This document shows, one piece after another, positions 9,501 to 16,050 of a stretch of DNA of 64,000 nucleotides. Numbering within the stretch: the stretch's first letter is position 1; every line of letters begins with the position of its first letter. The notes beneath the pieces are model-generated. The model saw only the letters and a program-made list of their open reading frames with translations, was not told where the DNA came from and did not search any database. The position numbers and the translations under genes were made by a program. Origin of the DNA: Roseovarius indicus (GTDB lineage: Bacteria > Pseudomonadota > Alphaproteobacteria > Rhodobacterales > Rhodobacteraceae); the NCBI RefSeq assembly GCF_008728195.1, contig NZ_CP031598.1:3658001-3722000 (forward strand), in the 5' to 3' direction.

Positions 9501-9996
9501 CACCTGGGCCTCCGCCCCGCAACAGGGCACCGACTGGTCTGGCGCCATGAAACAGGCCGACATCGAAAAGGCCCTGAAAGAGGCCAACAAGGGCCGCGAC
9601 AAGCGCCTGAACGATCTCGTCCTGCCCGGCCCCACCGGCGAGTCGAACCGCCTCGGCAGTTACCGGCGCAACGCCATCCTCTGCCTCGGGCCCGGTGCCG
9701 ACACGGCGAAAGCCCAGGCCGAGGCCGTCCGCGCCCTCGGCGGCGCGGCGGTCGAAGCCACAGGCGAGGTCTCCCCGGACACGCTCACCGAGCTCGACGG
9801 CCACGCCGGCGCACTCTGGTGGGGCGACGCGGAAAAGGGCCGCGCCTATGCGCAGGCGCTGGCCGCCCGCACCGGCCCGATCCTGCCGCTCATCACTGGC
9901 CAGCCCGACCACGGCCATGTCTGCAACGAGCGCCATGTCTGCGTCGATACCACGGCCGCCGGAGGAAACGCAGCCCTGCTGGGCGGAGCCGCTTGA
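6562..9996 (+). CDS. putA: Bifunctional proline dehydrogenase / delta-1-pyrroline-5-carboxylate dehydrogenase
   Basis: Oxidises proline to glutamate in two steps, feeding electrons to the quinone pool from the FAD domain. The 1144-aa product has an N-terminal arm and an FAD-binding PRODH barrel (about residues 180-470, with VKGAYWDTEIKRAQ and YPQFATHNAHT). An NAD-dependent aldehyde dehydrogenase domain follows (about 540-1000) with catalytic Glu762 (LIAETGG) and Cys796 (SAGQRCSALR), then a C-terminal tail that likely closes the substrate tunnel. There is no N-terminal ribbon-helix-helix, so regulation is left to PutR. The TTG at 6562 is set by AGGAG six bases upstream. A 1098-codon open frame on the opposite strand is a composition artefact. 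Confidence 0.98.
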   Translation: MPYDSDTRRTIDLATYADEAETLDRLTTIAALSEDDRTRICDRGAALVRDIRNQSNPGLMEVFLAEYGLSTEEGIALMCLAEALLRVPDAETIDALIEDKIAPSDWGRHMGHSTSPLVNASTWALMLTGKVLKDEDPGPVKALRGAIRRLGEPVIRTAVGRAMKEMGRQFVLGETIDSAMHRAANMEKKGYTYSYDMLGEAARTDDDAIRYHLSYSRAITAISAACTNRDIRDNPGISVKLSALHPRYEVAQEDLVMNVLMPRLRSLALLAKSARMGLNIDAEEADRLSLSLEVIEATLSEPSLAGWDGFGVVVQAYGQRAAPVLDHLYDMAQRLDRKIMVRLVKGAYWDTEIKRAQVEGVDGFPVFTSKAATDISYIANARKLLSMTDRIYPQFATHNAHTAAAVLDMGKDQKDEFEFQRLHGMGESLHTLIMKSENTRCRIYAPVGAHRDLLAYLVRRLLENGANSSFVNQIVDEDVPPEEVARDPFNAVSDMKARLPRGPELFLPERPNSRGFDLTHQPTLDLIASERGPFATAKWEAAPILAAKAAPNEAQQVTNPADPADSPGTVATASEADIETALANARPWDASPEERAAVLNRAADLYEKNFGEIFAIIAREAGKSLPDAVAELREAVDFLRYYAANAPDAPPVGTFTCISPWNFPLAIFTGQISAALAAGNAVLSKPAEQTPLISHLAIKLLHEAGVPKTALQLLPGAGEVGAALTSDPRVDGVAFTGSTDTAMKIRKAMAENLAPGAPLIAETGGLNAMIVDSTALPEQAVQAIIESAFQSAGQRCSALRCLYVQEDIVEGFTEMLTGAMDAMVMGNPWHLSTDVGPVIDEEARSGIAAHIQAARAEGRLMHELNTPNAGSFIAPTLIRVNGIGDLEREIFGPVLHLATFKADKLDRVIDDINATGYGLTFGLQTRIDDRVQHVTDRIEAGNMYVNRNQIGAIVGSQPFGGEGLSGTGPKAGGPHYLPRYTWASAPQQGTDWSGAMKQADIEKALKEANKGRDKRLNDLVLPGPTGESNRLGSYRRNAILCLGPGADTAKAQAEAVRALGGAAVEATGEVSPDTLTELDGHAGALWWGDAEKGRAYAQALAARTGPILPLITGQPDHGHVCNERHVCVDTTAAGGNAALLGGAA

Positions 9997-10027
9997 CGCC
10001 GCCCGGCTTTCGCCGCAGCTTGAGCGC

Positions 10028-10777
10028 ATGTTCCCCATCCGCGACCATAACCCGTCGGGGCGCACGCCCTATGTGACCTACGCCCTGATGGCGGCCAATA
10101 TCCTGATTTTCATCGGGTATTGGCCCCAGTTCACCGACGCGCGCGATCTCAACGCCTTCTTCTACGAATGGGCGATGGTGCCGCGCATGGTCGTGGAAAA
10201 CGGCACCTACCACACGGTCTTCACCTCCATGTTCCTGCATGGCGGGGTGATGCACCTTCTGGGCAACATGCTGTTCCTCTATATCTTCGGCGACAACATG
10301 GAAGACGAGATGGGCCATATCGGCTATCTCGCCTTCTACCTGGCCTCCGGCATCGGCGCGGGCGTGGCGCATATCATGGCCGCCCCCTATTCGCCCGTAC
10401 CCACCGTCGGCGCCTCGGGCGCCATCGCGGGGGTGATGGGCGGCTACCTCCTGCTCTTCCCGAAGGCCAAGGTCGATATTCTCATCATCTTCATCTTCTT
10501 CTTCCGCATCTTCACCATCCCGGCCTGGATCATGCTGGCGCTCTGGTTCGGCATCCAGCTCTTCGCCGGCTTCGGCGCCGATGCCATGCAGGGCGGCGTC
10601 GCCTACTGGGCCCACGCGGGCGGCTTCATCGTCGGCGCGATCCTGACCCTGCCGGTCTTCCTCGCCCGGGGCGGCCGCGCCTTCTGGGATCGCACCCACG
10701 GCCACCCGCCCCACCCGGACGCCGAATACAAATACGTCCGCTCCAACGTGCCCACGGTGGGAAGGAAACGGCGATGA
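10028..10777 (+). CDS. Rhomboid-family intramembrane serine protease
   Basis: This 249-aa protein has six hydrophobic segments. It shows the rhomboid hallmarks: an Asn-containing segment (HLLGNMLFLYIFGDN), the nucleophile Ser in VGASGAIAG and the catalytic His in YWAHAGGF. These form the Ser-His dyad that cuts substrate helices in the inner membrane. The ATG at 10028 lies 31 bp after putA; the open frame extends further upstream inside putA, but that part is a shadow. The stop overlaps the next start as ATGA, so the two are translationally coupled. Confidence 0.95.
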   Translation: MFPIRDHNPSGRTPYVTYALMAANILIFIGYWPQFTDARDLNAFFYEWAMVPRMVVENGTYHTVFTSMFLHGGVMHLLGNMLFLYIFGDNMEDEMGHIGYLAFYLASGIGAGVAHIMAAPYSPVPTVGASGAIAGVMGGYLLLFPKAKVDILIIFIFFFRIFTIPAWIMLALWFGIQLFAGFGADAMQGGVAYWAHAGGFIVGAILTLPVFLARGGRAFWDRTHGHPPHPDAEYKYVRSNVPTVGRKRR

Positions 10778-11139
10778 TCAAGAAGGCCACCTGCCATTGC
10801 GGCGCGGTCGAGCTGCGCGTCGACCTGCCCGAGGGCGCGCTCGACAAGCCCATGCGCTGCGACTGCAGCTTCTGCCGCCGCCGCGCGGCCCCCAATATCA
10901 GCGTGCCGCTCGCCAACGTCGAAATCGTGAAAGGCGCCGACACCCTGACGCTCTACCAATGGAACACCGGCACGGCACAACACTGGTTCTGCTCGGTCTG
11001 CGGGATCTACACCCACCACCGCCGCCGCTCCGACCCCACCGAATACGGCGTCAACCTCGGCTGCCTGGACGGCATCAACCCTGCCGATTACGAACCGATC
11101 CCGTGGAACGACGGCGTGAACCACCCGTCGGATGCCTGA
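10774..11139 (+). CDS. GFA-domain protein (glutathione-dependent formaldehyde-activating family)
   Basis: A small 121-aa zinc-binding protein with the family's cysteine pattern CHCGAVEL near the N-terminus, CDCSFCRRR at about residues 29-37 and FCSVCGIYTHH at about 71-81. Members bind zinc through these cysteines; the founding member accelerates formaldehyde-glutathione adduct formation, but most homologues have no proven substrate. It overlaps the rhomboid stop codon by four bases (ATGA). A short stem, CCAGCC-TGCAAG-GGCTGG (11146-11163), lies between it and the convergent suhB. Confidence 0.9.
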   Translation: MIKKATCHCGAVELRVDLPEGALDKPMRCDCSFCRRRAAPNISVPLANVEIVKGADTLTLYQWNTGTAQHWFCSVCGIYTHHRRRSDPTEYGVNLGCLDGINPADYEPIPWNDGVNHPSDA

Positions 11140-11174
11140 ACGAGGCCAGCCTGCAAGGGCTGGACGAGTGGCGC

Positions 11175-11963
11175 CTAGACGTCCCGGATAATCTCCGCGA
11201 ACTTGTCGAACACCACCTCGTTGGCGCAGATCACCTCGCCATGCCCGAGAATGTCGCGCCCCTCGCGCAGCGGCTGCACCAGCCCACCGGCCTCGCGCAC
11301 GATCACCACACCGGCCGCAAGATCCCACGCGTTCAACCGACGCTCCCAGAACCCCTCGTACCGGCCCGCGGCCACGTAAGCCATATCCAGCGCCGCCGAC
11401 CCCCAGCGCCGCACGCCCGCACAGGTCGGCATCAGCCGCGCCAGGTCCTGCAACGTCTGCGGAAGATCCCCGCGCCCGCCGAACGGCACGCCCGTGGCGA
11501 AGATCGATTCGATCATCTTCCCCCGGTTCGACACCCGCAACCGGCTCTCGTTCAGCCACGCGCCCTCGCCCTTCTCGGCCCAGTACAGCTCGTCCTTCGC
11601 GGCATCGAAAATGACCCCGGCCACGATCTGACCCTTGTGCTCCAGCCCGATCGAGATCGCCCAGTGCGGCAAGCCATGCAAAAAGTTCGTCGTCCCGTCG
11701 AGCGGGTCCACGATCCAGCGGCGGGTCGGGTCCTTGCCCTCCTCCTCGCCACCTTCCTCGGCCAGCCAGCCATAGGTCGGCCGCGCGCCCATCAGCTCTT
11801 CCTTGAGGATCTTCTCGGCGGCGATATCGGCCCGGCTCACGAAGTCGCCGGCGCTCTTCATCGAGGCCTGCAGGTTCTCCACCTCGCGGAAATCCTTGAC
11901 CAGCGACCGCCCCGCCTTGCGCGCGGCCTTGATCATGATGTTGACGTTTGCGCTGCCATGCAT
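11175..11963 (-). CDS. suhB: Inositol monophosphatase family protein
   Basis: This 262-aa cytoplasmic Mg-dependent phosphatase carries the family signatures WIVDPLDGTTNFLHG (metal-binding Asp residues, about residues 82-96) and WDLAAGVVIVREAGG (about 213-227). Substrate is probably myo-inositol-1-phosphate or a related sugar phosphate; SuhB homologues also bind RNA polymerase antitermination complexes, which cannot be judged here. It converges on the GFA gene. The symbol follows close similarity to SuhB-type proteins. Confidence 0.93.
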   Translation of the reverse strand: MHGSANVNIMIKAARKAGRSLVKDFREVENLQASMKSAGDFVSRADIAAEKILKEELMGARPTYGWLAEEGGEEEGKDPTRRWIVDPLDGTTNFLHGLPHWAISIGLEHKGQIVAGVIFDAAKDELYWAEKGEGAWLNESRLRVSNRGKMIESIFATGVPFGGRGDLPQTLQDLARLMPTCAGVRRWGSAALDMAYVAAGRYEGFWERRLNAWDLAAGVVIVREAGGLVQPLREGRDILGHGEVICANEVVFDKFAEIIRDV

Positions 11964-12196
11964 GGGCCACGAACTCCTCTGACTAAGGCCGCGCGTATAC
12001 GCCGCGTGGCCAAAGGTGACAAGGGGGCGGTCACGTCTCCCAAGCCTCTGATCGGTTGTGTTGAAGACCCGCGGCTAAACCCGCGTGCAACAGGGACACA
12101 AACGCCCTGACACTCCCGTGGAAATCTGCGGACGCGGATTGATCGTCAACCATGTCGGCCGTGCGGATGAAGCGGACCTTCGAAAATTGGATGTTG

Positions 12197-12811
12197 TCAA
12201 CGCGGGCAGTTGTTTACCTCATGGAGACTTTCGATCCAAAGACGCTCTGCATCGACGTCCTTAACCAATTCAGAAAGCTCCGAAGGCGTTAAATACTCAA
12301 CCTTTTCACCGACAATTTTGAATGACTTCAGGCCGTGTGCCGCCATGTAAATGGGCTCATAGCTCGGAGGGCCAAGCTTCTCGACCAAATCGCAGGTCCC
12401 CTTGAAGAGCGCGCCAGAAGCGTCTTGAAATTCCTGAGCGGCGTTTGCCATGCCTTCCCGCTGTCCTGCAGACAGGGTCCGAAACGTCTTTAAATTCAAT
12501 GCCCCGATTGCATTTCCAGCGCTCGTGTCCACCATCCGCTCTTGATCGTAGTAACCATACACCGAATACACAAAAAAGAGCTGAATAGCCTGCTCGAATT
12601 TACCGCGTTCGGCGCATTTTGTGACTGCCCTCGAAATATCAGCTGGTGTGTAAGAATTCCTTACTTTCTCCAGCGCAATACAGCCCAACCTGTGGGTAAC
12701 TTTCAAATTGTCCGGGTGTTCTAGATTGGTTGCCTGTGTCTGCGAAACGGCGCTTGTACCCAGCGAAGCAGCAAGCAACGTCGTCAAAATAATAATACGT
12801 ACCCTGCTCAT
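12197..12811 (-). CDS. Secreted hypothetical protein in AT-rich segment
   Basis: This 204-aa protein has an N-terminal signal peptide (RIIILTTLLAASLGTSAVSQ) and no family I recognise. Three cysteines lie in the mature part (around GCIALEK, TKCAERG and GTCDLVEK) and a fourth near the end (NNCPR), compatible with periplasmic disulfides. Its codons use far more A and T than the genes on either side, for example runs such as GAATTTACC and AAATTCAATG, suggesting recent acquisition or a different expression class. No mobile-element end is visible nearby. Confidence 0.75.
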   Translation of the reverse strand: MSRVRIIILTTLLAASLGTSAVSQTQATNLEHPDNLKVTHRLGCIALEKVRNSYTPADISRAVTKCAERGKFEQAIQLFFVYSVYGYYDQERMVDTSAGNAIGALNLKTFRTLSAGQREGMANAAQEFQDASGALFKGTCDLVEKLGPPSYEPIYMAAHGLKSFKIVGEKVEYLTPSELSELVKDVDAERLWIESLHEVNNCPR

Positions 12812-13143
12812 TTGTTTCCTCCAATATCCTTAAGTCGTACCACCATTCCACAGTCCGTCCTGCTGTGAAATGTCCAAAACCTTGGCGTCAATGAGCGTGT
12901 TGGCGATACTTGCGCCTGAGACTTGTACAGGTGGAAACCCGGCACCTCAGGCTCAAAGAGAACAACCGCCCTTTGAATGACCACCGCCGCCCCCCTCGTC
13001 ACAATCATCAACACGTCCCACAAGGCACCGTCACGTCCCCGCCAGCCCCTCTTTACGCCCCTGCCCCCCGCGCTCTACCATGGGCCCAAACCGGCGCGGC
13101 GCCACGCCCGCACGGCAACCCACATCAACGGAGGTCCCTCGGC
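12812..13143. other. Intergenic region, no gene seen
   Basis: These 332 bases lie between the divergent secreted protein gene and the HD-domain gene. The left 150 bases share the AT-rich character of the secreted gene; the right half returns to GC-rich. An open frame from 12910 runs into the HD gene but lacks a ribosome site and protein-like composition. A ribosome site for the HD gene, CGGAGG, lies at about 13129-13134. Confidence 0.4.
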
Positions 13144-13764
13144 ATGGACAAGGTCAGCTTCACCCAGATGAAGGACGGCACCAAGGAAGATTACGAATTC
13201 CTCACCGCTCATGAGATCGACCACACCAAACACACGGCCAAGCGTCTGCTGAAGGCGCTGGTGGAACTCGACGAAGGCCTCTCGGGCTACCAGATCACCC
13301 GGCTCGGCCACTCGGTGCAATCCGCCACCCGCGCCTGGCGCGACGGGGCCGATACCGACTGGGTCGTCTCGGCGCTGCTGCACGATATCGGCGATATCTA
13401 CGCGCCCTACAATCACGACGAATACGCCGCCACGATCCTGAAACCCTTCGTGCGCGAACAATGCGCTTGGGTAGTGCAGACCCATGGCGACTTCCAGATG
13501 CTGTATTACGGCCACCACCTCGAAGGATTCGACCAGAACAAGCGCGAACGCCACCGCGGCCACCCCTATTTCGACGACAACGCCGAATTCTGCGAACGCT
13601 GGGACCAGGCCAGCTTCGACCCGGATTACGACACCCTGCCGCTCGAGTTTTTCGCGCCCATGGTGGAGGAGGTCTTCGCCCGCCAAGCCTACGACCCCGA
13701 GGTCATCCGCCCCGGCGCGCGCGAGCCGCTGGTCGACCCCAAGGTCGCGGCCGAACGCGCCTGA
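13144..13764 (+). CDS. HD-domain protein, possibly a PhnZ-like mixed-valent di-iron oxygenase
   Basis: A 206-aa protein with HD-superfamily metal ligands: GHSVQSA, ALLHDIGDIYAP, NHDEYAA, QTHGDFQM and a late Asp in ERWDQASFDP. The tandem of HD, two further His and a C-terminal Asp resembles the phosphonate-cleaving PhnZ/TmpB group more than classical HD phosphohydrolases. That is inference; no phosphonate transport or TmpA-like gene lies alongside. The ATG at 13144 is preceded by CGGAGG. It ends 12 bp from the convergent symporter gene. The safe description is HD-domain metalloprotein. Confidence 0.85.
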   Translation: MDKVSFTQMKDGTKEDYEFLTAHEIDHTKHTAKRLLKALVELDEGLSGYQITRLGHSVQSATRAWRDGADTDWVVSALLHDIGDIYAPYNHDEYAATILKPFVREQCAWVVQTHGDFQMLYYGHHLEGFDQNKRERHRGHPYFDDNAEFCERWDQASFDPDYDTLPLEFFAPMVEEVFARQAYDPEVIRPGAREPLVDPKVAAERA

Positions 13765-13776
13765 CCATCTGCAACA

Positions 13777-15138
13777 TCAGGCGGCGGCCCCTTCCTCGGC
13801 CCCGCCTGCCGATCTCAGCAGCACGGCCGCCACGAGGTCGCCGGTGACATTCACCACCGTCCGGCTCATGTCGAGCAGCCGGTCGACCCCGAGAATCACC
13901 ACCATCCCCTCGATCGGAATGCCCATGCCCGTCGCCACGTTCACGAGGATGGCGATGCTGACCCCGGGCGTGCCCGGCGCCCCGATGCTCGACGCCACCA
14001 GCGTGCCCACCACCACCGCGATCTGCACGGGCGCCAGCTCGACCCCCGAAAGCTGGGCCAGGAACAGGATCGCCACCGCCTGGTAAAGCGCAGTCCCGGC
14101 CATGTTCATCGTCGCCCCCAGCGGCACCACGAGGTTCGCGGTGCTCTCCGGCACCCCCAGCTGCCGCGCCGACTGGATCGTCACCGGCATCACCGCCGAA
14201 GAGCTCGAGGTCGAGAAGGCCAGCAACAGGTTGCCCCCCGCCGCCTTGAAAAAGCGCGGCGGCGTGATCCGGGCGGCCAGCAACGCGACCAACAGGTAGA
14301 AGCAAAGCAACAGGGCCAGCCCAACCAGCACCACGCCCACGTAACCGGATATGCCGATCATCGTCTCGAACCCGGTGCGCATCACCAGCTGCGCCATCAG
14401 CCCGAACACCGCGTAAGGGGCCAGGAACATCGCCCATTTCACGATATTCATCGAAATCGACAGCAGCGCATCCATCAGCGCAAGGAAGGGCGCCGCGCGC
14501 TCGGTCTGCACCTGCGTGACCGAAATCCCCACCAGCAGCGCCAGCACCACCACGGCCAGCATGTCGCCCTGCGCGATCGACGCGGTCGGGTTGCTGGGCA
14601 GGATATTGGAAATGAGGTCGGGAAAGGTCGAGGGCTCGGTCAGGTCAGGCGCGGCGACCTCGGCTTCCGTTCCGGCATCTGCCTCCGCCGCCTGAACCAC
14701 CGCCGCCGGCGGCGCCTCCGCCGACAGCCCGGCAATCCCCGCGCCCGGTTGCAGCCACACGGCCAGCACCACCCCCAGGCTCGCGGCGGCGGCGGTGGTC
14801 AGCAGGATGAACCCCGCCAGCCGCAGCCCCACCGCCCGTAACGCCTCGCCCGAACCGGCCCCCGCGAGGCCGCCGACGATCGAGGAAAAGATCAGCGGCA
14901 CCAGCACCATCGCGATCAGCCCGAGGAAGATCTGCCCCGGCAACGCCAGCCAAAGGCCCACCAGCTCCGCCATCTCCGGCTCGACAAGCCCGGTGCCCTC
15001 GCTCAGCAACAGCCCCAGCCCGAAGCCAAGCACCATCCCGGCGATCACCTGCGCCCAAAGCCGCGAGGTGATCCAGACCCGCAGCTTGAACCGCTGCCGG
15101 GCAATCTGCATCGGGGTATCCTGCTGATCTGCCGCCAT
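13777..15138 (-). CDS. Dicarboxylate/amino acid:cation symporter (DAACS family)
   Basis: This 453-aa inner-membrane carrier is related to GltP/DctA, with eight helices and two re-entrant hairpins. Family motifs are the serine-rich hairpin TSSSSAVMPVTI, the unwound helix 7 motif NMAGTALY and the C-terminal GVDRLLDMSRTVVNVTGD. The usual NMDGT has Ala in place of Asp, which may alter cation or substrate coupling. A loop of about 55 residues rich in Ala and acidic residues (AEAPPAAVVQAAEADAGTEA) sits between helices 3 and 4, longer than in E. coli GltP. Substrate is unknown. It is monocistronic. Confidence 0.92.
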   Translation of the reverse strand: MAADQQDTPMQIARQRFKLRVWITSRLWAQVIAGMVLGFGLGLLLSEGTGLVEPEMAELVGLWLALPGQIFLGLIAMVLVPLIFSSIVGGLAGAGSGEALRAVGLRLAGFILLTTAAAASLGVVLAVWLQPGAGIAGLSAEAPPAAVVQAAEADAGTEAEVAAPDLTEPSTFPDLISNILPSNPTASIAQGDMLAVVVLALLVGISVTQVQTERAAPFLALMDALLSISMNIVKWAMFLAPYAVFGLMAQLVMRTGFETMIGISGYVGVVLVGLALLLCFYLLVALLAARITPPRFFKAAGGNLLLAFSTSSSSAVMPVTIQSARQLGVPESTANLVVPLGATMNMAGTALYQAVAILFLAQLSGVELAPVQIAVVVGTLVASSIGAPGTPGVSIAILVNVATGMGIPIEGMVVILGVDRLLDMSRTVVNVTGDLVAAVLLRSAGGAEEGAAA

Positions 15139-15180
15139 GACGGCCCTTTACCACGCGCGCTTCCCGCTCCGAAAGCCGTC

Positions 15181-15924
15181 TCAGCCGGCCGTATCGTCGC
15201 GGTCGCCGATATCCTTTGCCCACCACGCCCGCTTCAGCCCCTGGTAAACCCGCACCCTGTCACCGGGCCGAACCTCCTCCACATCCCGCCGCGTCTCCAA
15301 CAGACTCTGCCCCGGGCGCCCCTGCCCGTCGCGCCATTTCACCCGATAGCGCGGCCGGTTGTTCACGCTGATCGCCGTCCGGTACACCTCCGTCACCTCG
15401 GCCCGCTCACAGGCCCCGTACCGCCGCGCCCGGACCGCCTCGACCACCCAGCGCCCCACCAGCCAGAAGAGCCCCAGCCAGATCACCCCGAGCACCAGCG
15501 ACATCACCCGGAACACCCGCGCCGACCCGGCATTCTCCCCCTTCGTCACCTCCACCCGCGTCGGCTCGCTCTCCAGGTACCAGATCTCCAGCGCCTCCCC
15601 CTCCTCGGCCGCCCGATACTCCCCCACGTTCACCGTCGTCGCCTGCCGGATCTCCTCCCCGGCCCCGGTCACGTACTCCAGCGTCAGCCAATAGGTCACC
15701 GTCCGGTCGCCATCGGAATCGCGCCCCTCCGCCACCCGCTTCTCCGTCACCAAAGCCACAACCGGCCGGCCTTCCGCCTCGAACCGCTGCGCCGCCCCGA
15801 AAAACAGCTGCGCCACCGCCGTCACGCCCAGGAACGCCACGGTAACGCCCACCACGAACCACCCGCCCATCCGGAAAAACAGGCGCAGCATCGAAACCGG
15901 CGGAAGGGGCGCGTCCTCGCTCAT
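15181..15924 (-). CDS. DUF3592-type membrane protein
   Basis: This 247-aa protein has two transmembrane segments (about residues 18-42 and 140-160) bracketing a beta-rich extracytoplasmic domain (VTEKRVAEGRDSDGDRTVTY to LEIWYLESEPTRVEV). A second, shorter cytoplasmic copy of the same fold follows (AEVTEVYRTAISVNNRPRYR). This duplicated pattern is typical of DUF3592. Function is unknown in the family. The ATG at 15924 is preferred over an in-frame start ten codons upstream because it gives the usual short cytoplasmic tail. It is divergent from valS. Confidence 0.8.
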   Translation of the reverse strand: MSEDAPLPPVSMLRLFFRMGGWFVVGVTVAFLGVTAVAQLFFGAAQRFEAEGRPVVALVTEKRVAEGRDSDGDRTVTYWLTLEYVTGAGEEIRQATTVNVGEYRAAEEGEALEIWYLESEPTRVEVTKGENAGSARVFRVMSLVLGVIWLGLFWLVGRWVVEAVRARRYGACERAEVTEVYRTAISVNNRPRYRVKWRDGQGRPGQSLLETRRDVEEVRPGDRVRVYQGLKRAWWAKDIGDRDDTAG

Positions 15925-16050
15925 GACCCCAATCCAAAGCCGATCCGCCCCCACCGCGCAAGCCTCATCGCCATTCCCGTCTTTCCCTCGGCCTTTTCAT
16001 TGGGTATGCCGATCCCCGACTGAAAATGAGCAGCGCGGAGACCGCGACAG

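Noticed and set aside
6769..10065. 1098-codon open frame on the minus strand opposite putA
   Set aside because: Gly/Ala/Val/Arg-rich shadow translation produced by GC-rich codons of a certain gene; no ribosome site or domain.
12910..13143. N-terminal extension of the HD-domain protein
   Set aside because: His/Pro/Arg-rich and unlike protein; a strong CGGAGG sets the start at 13144.
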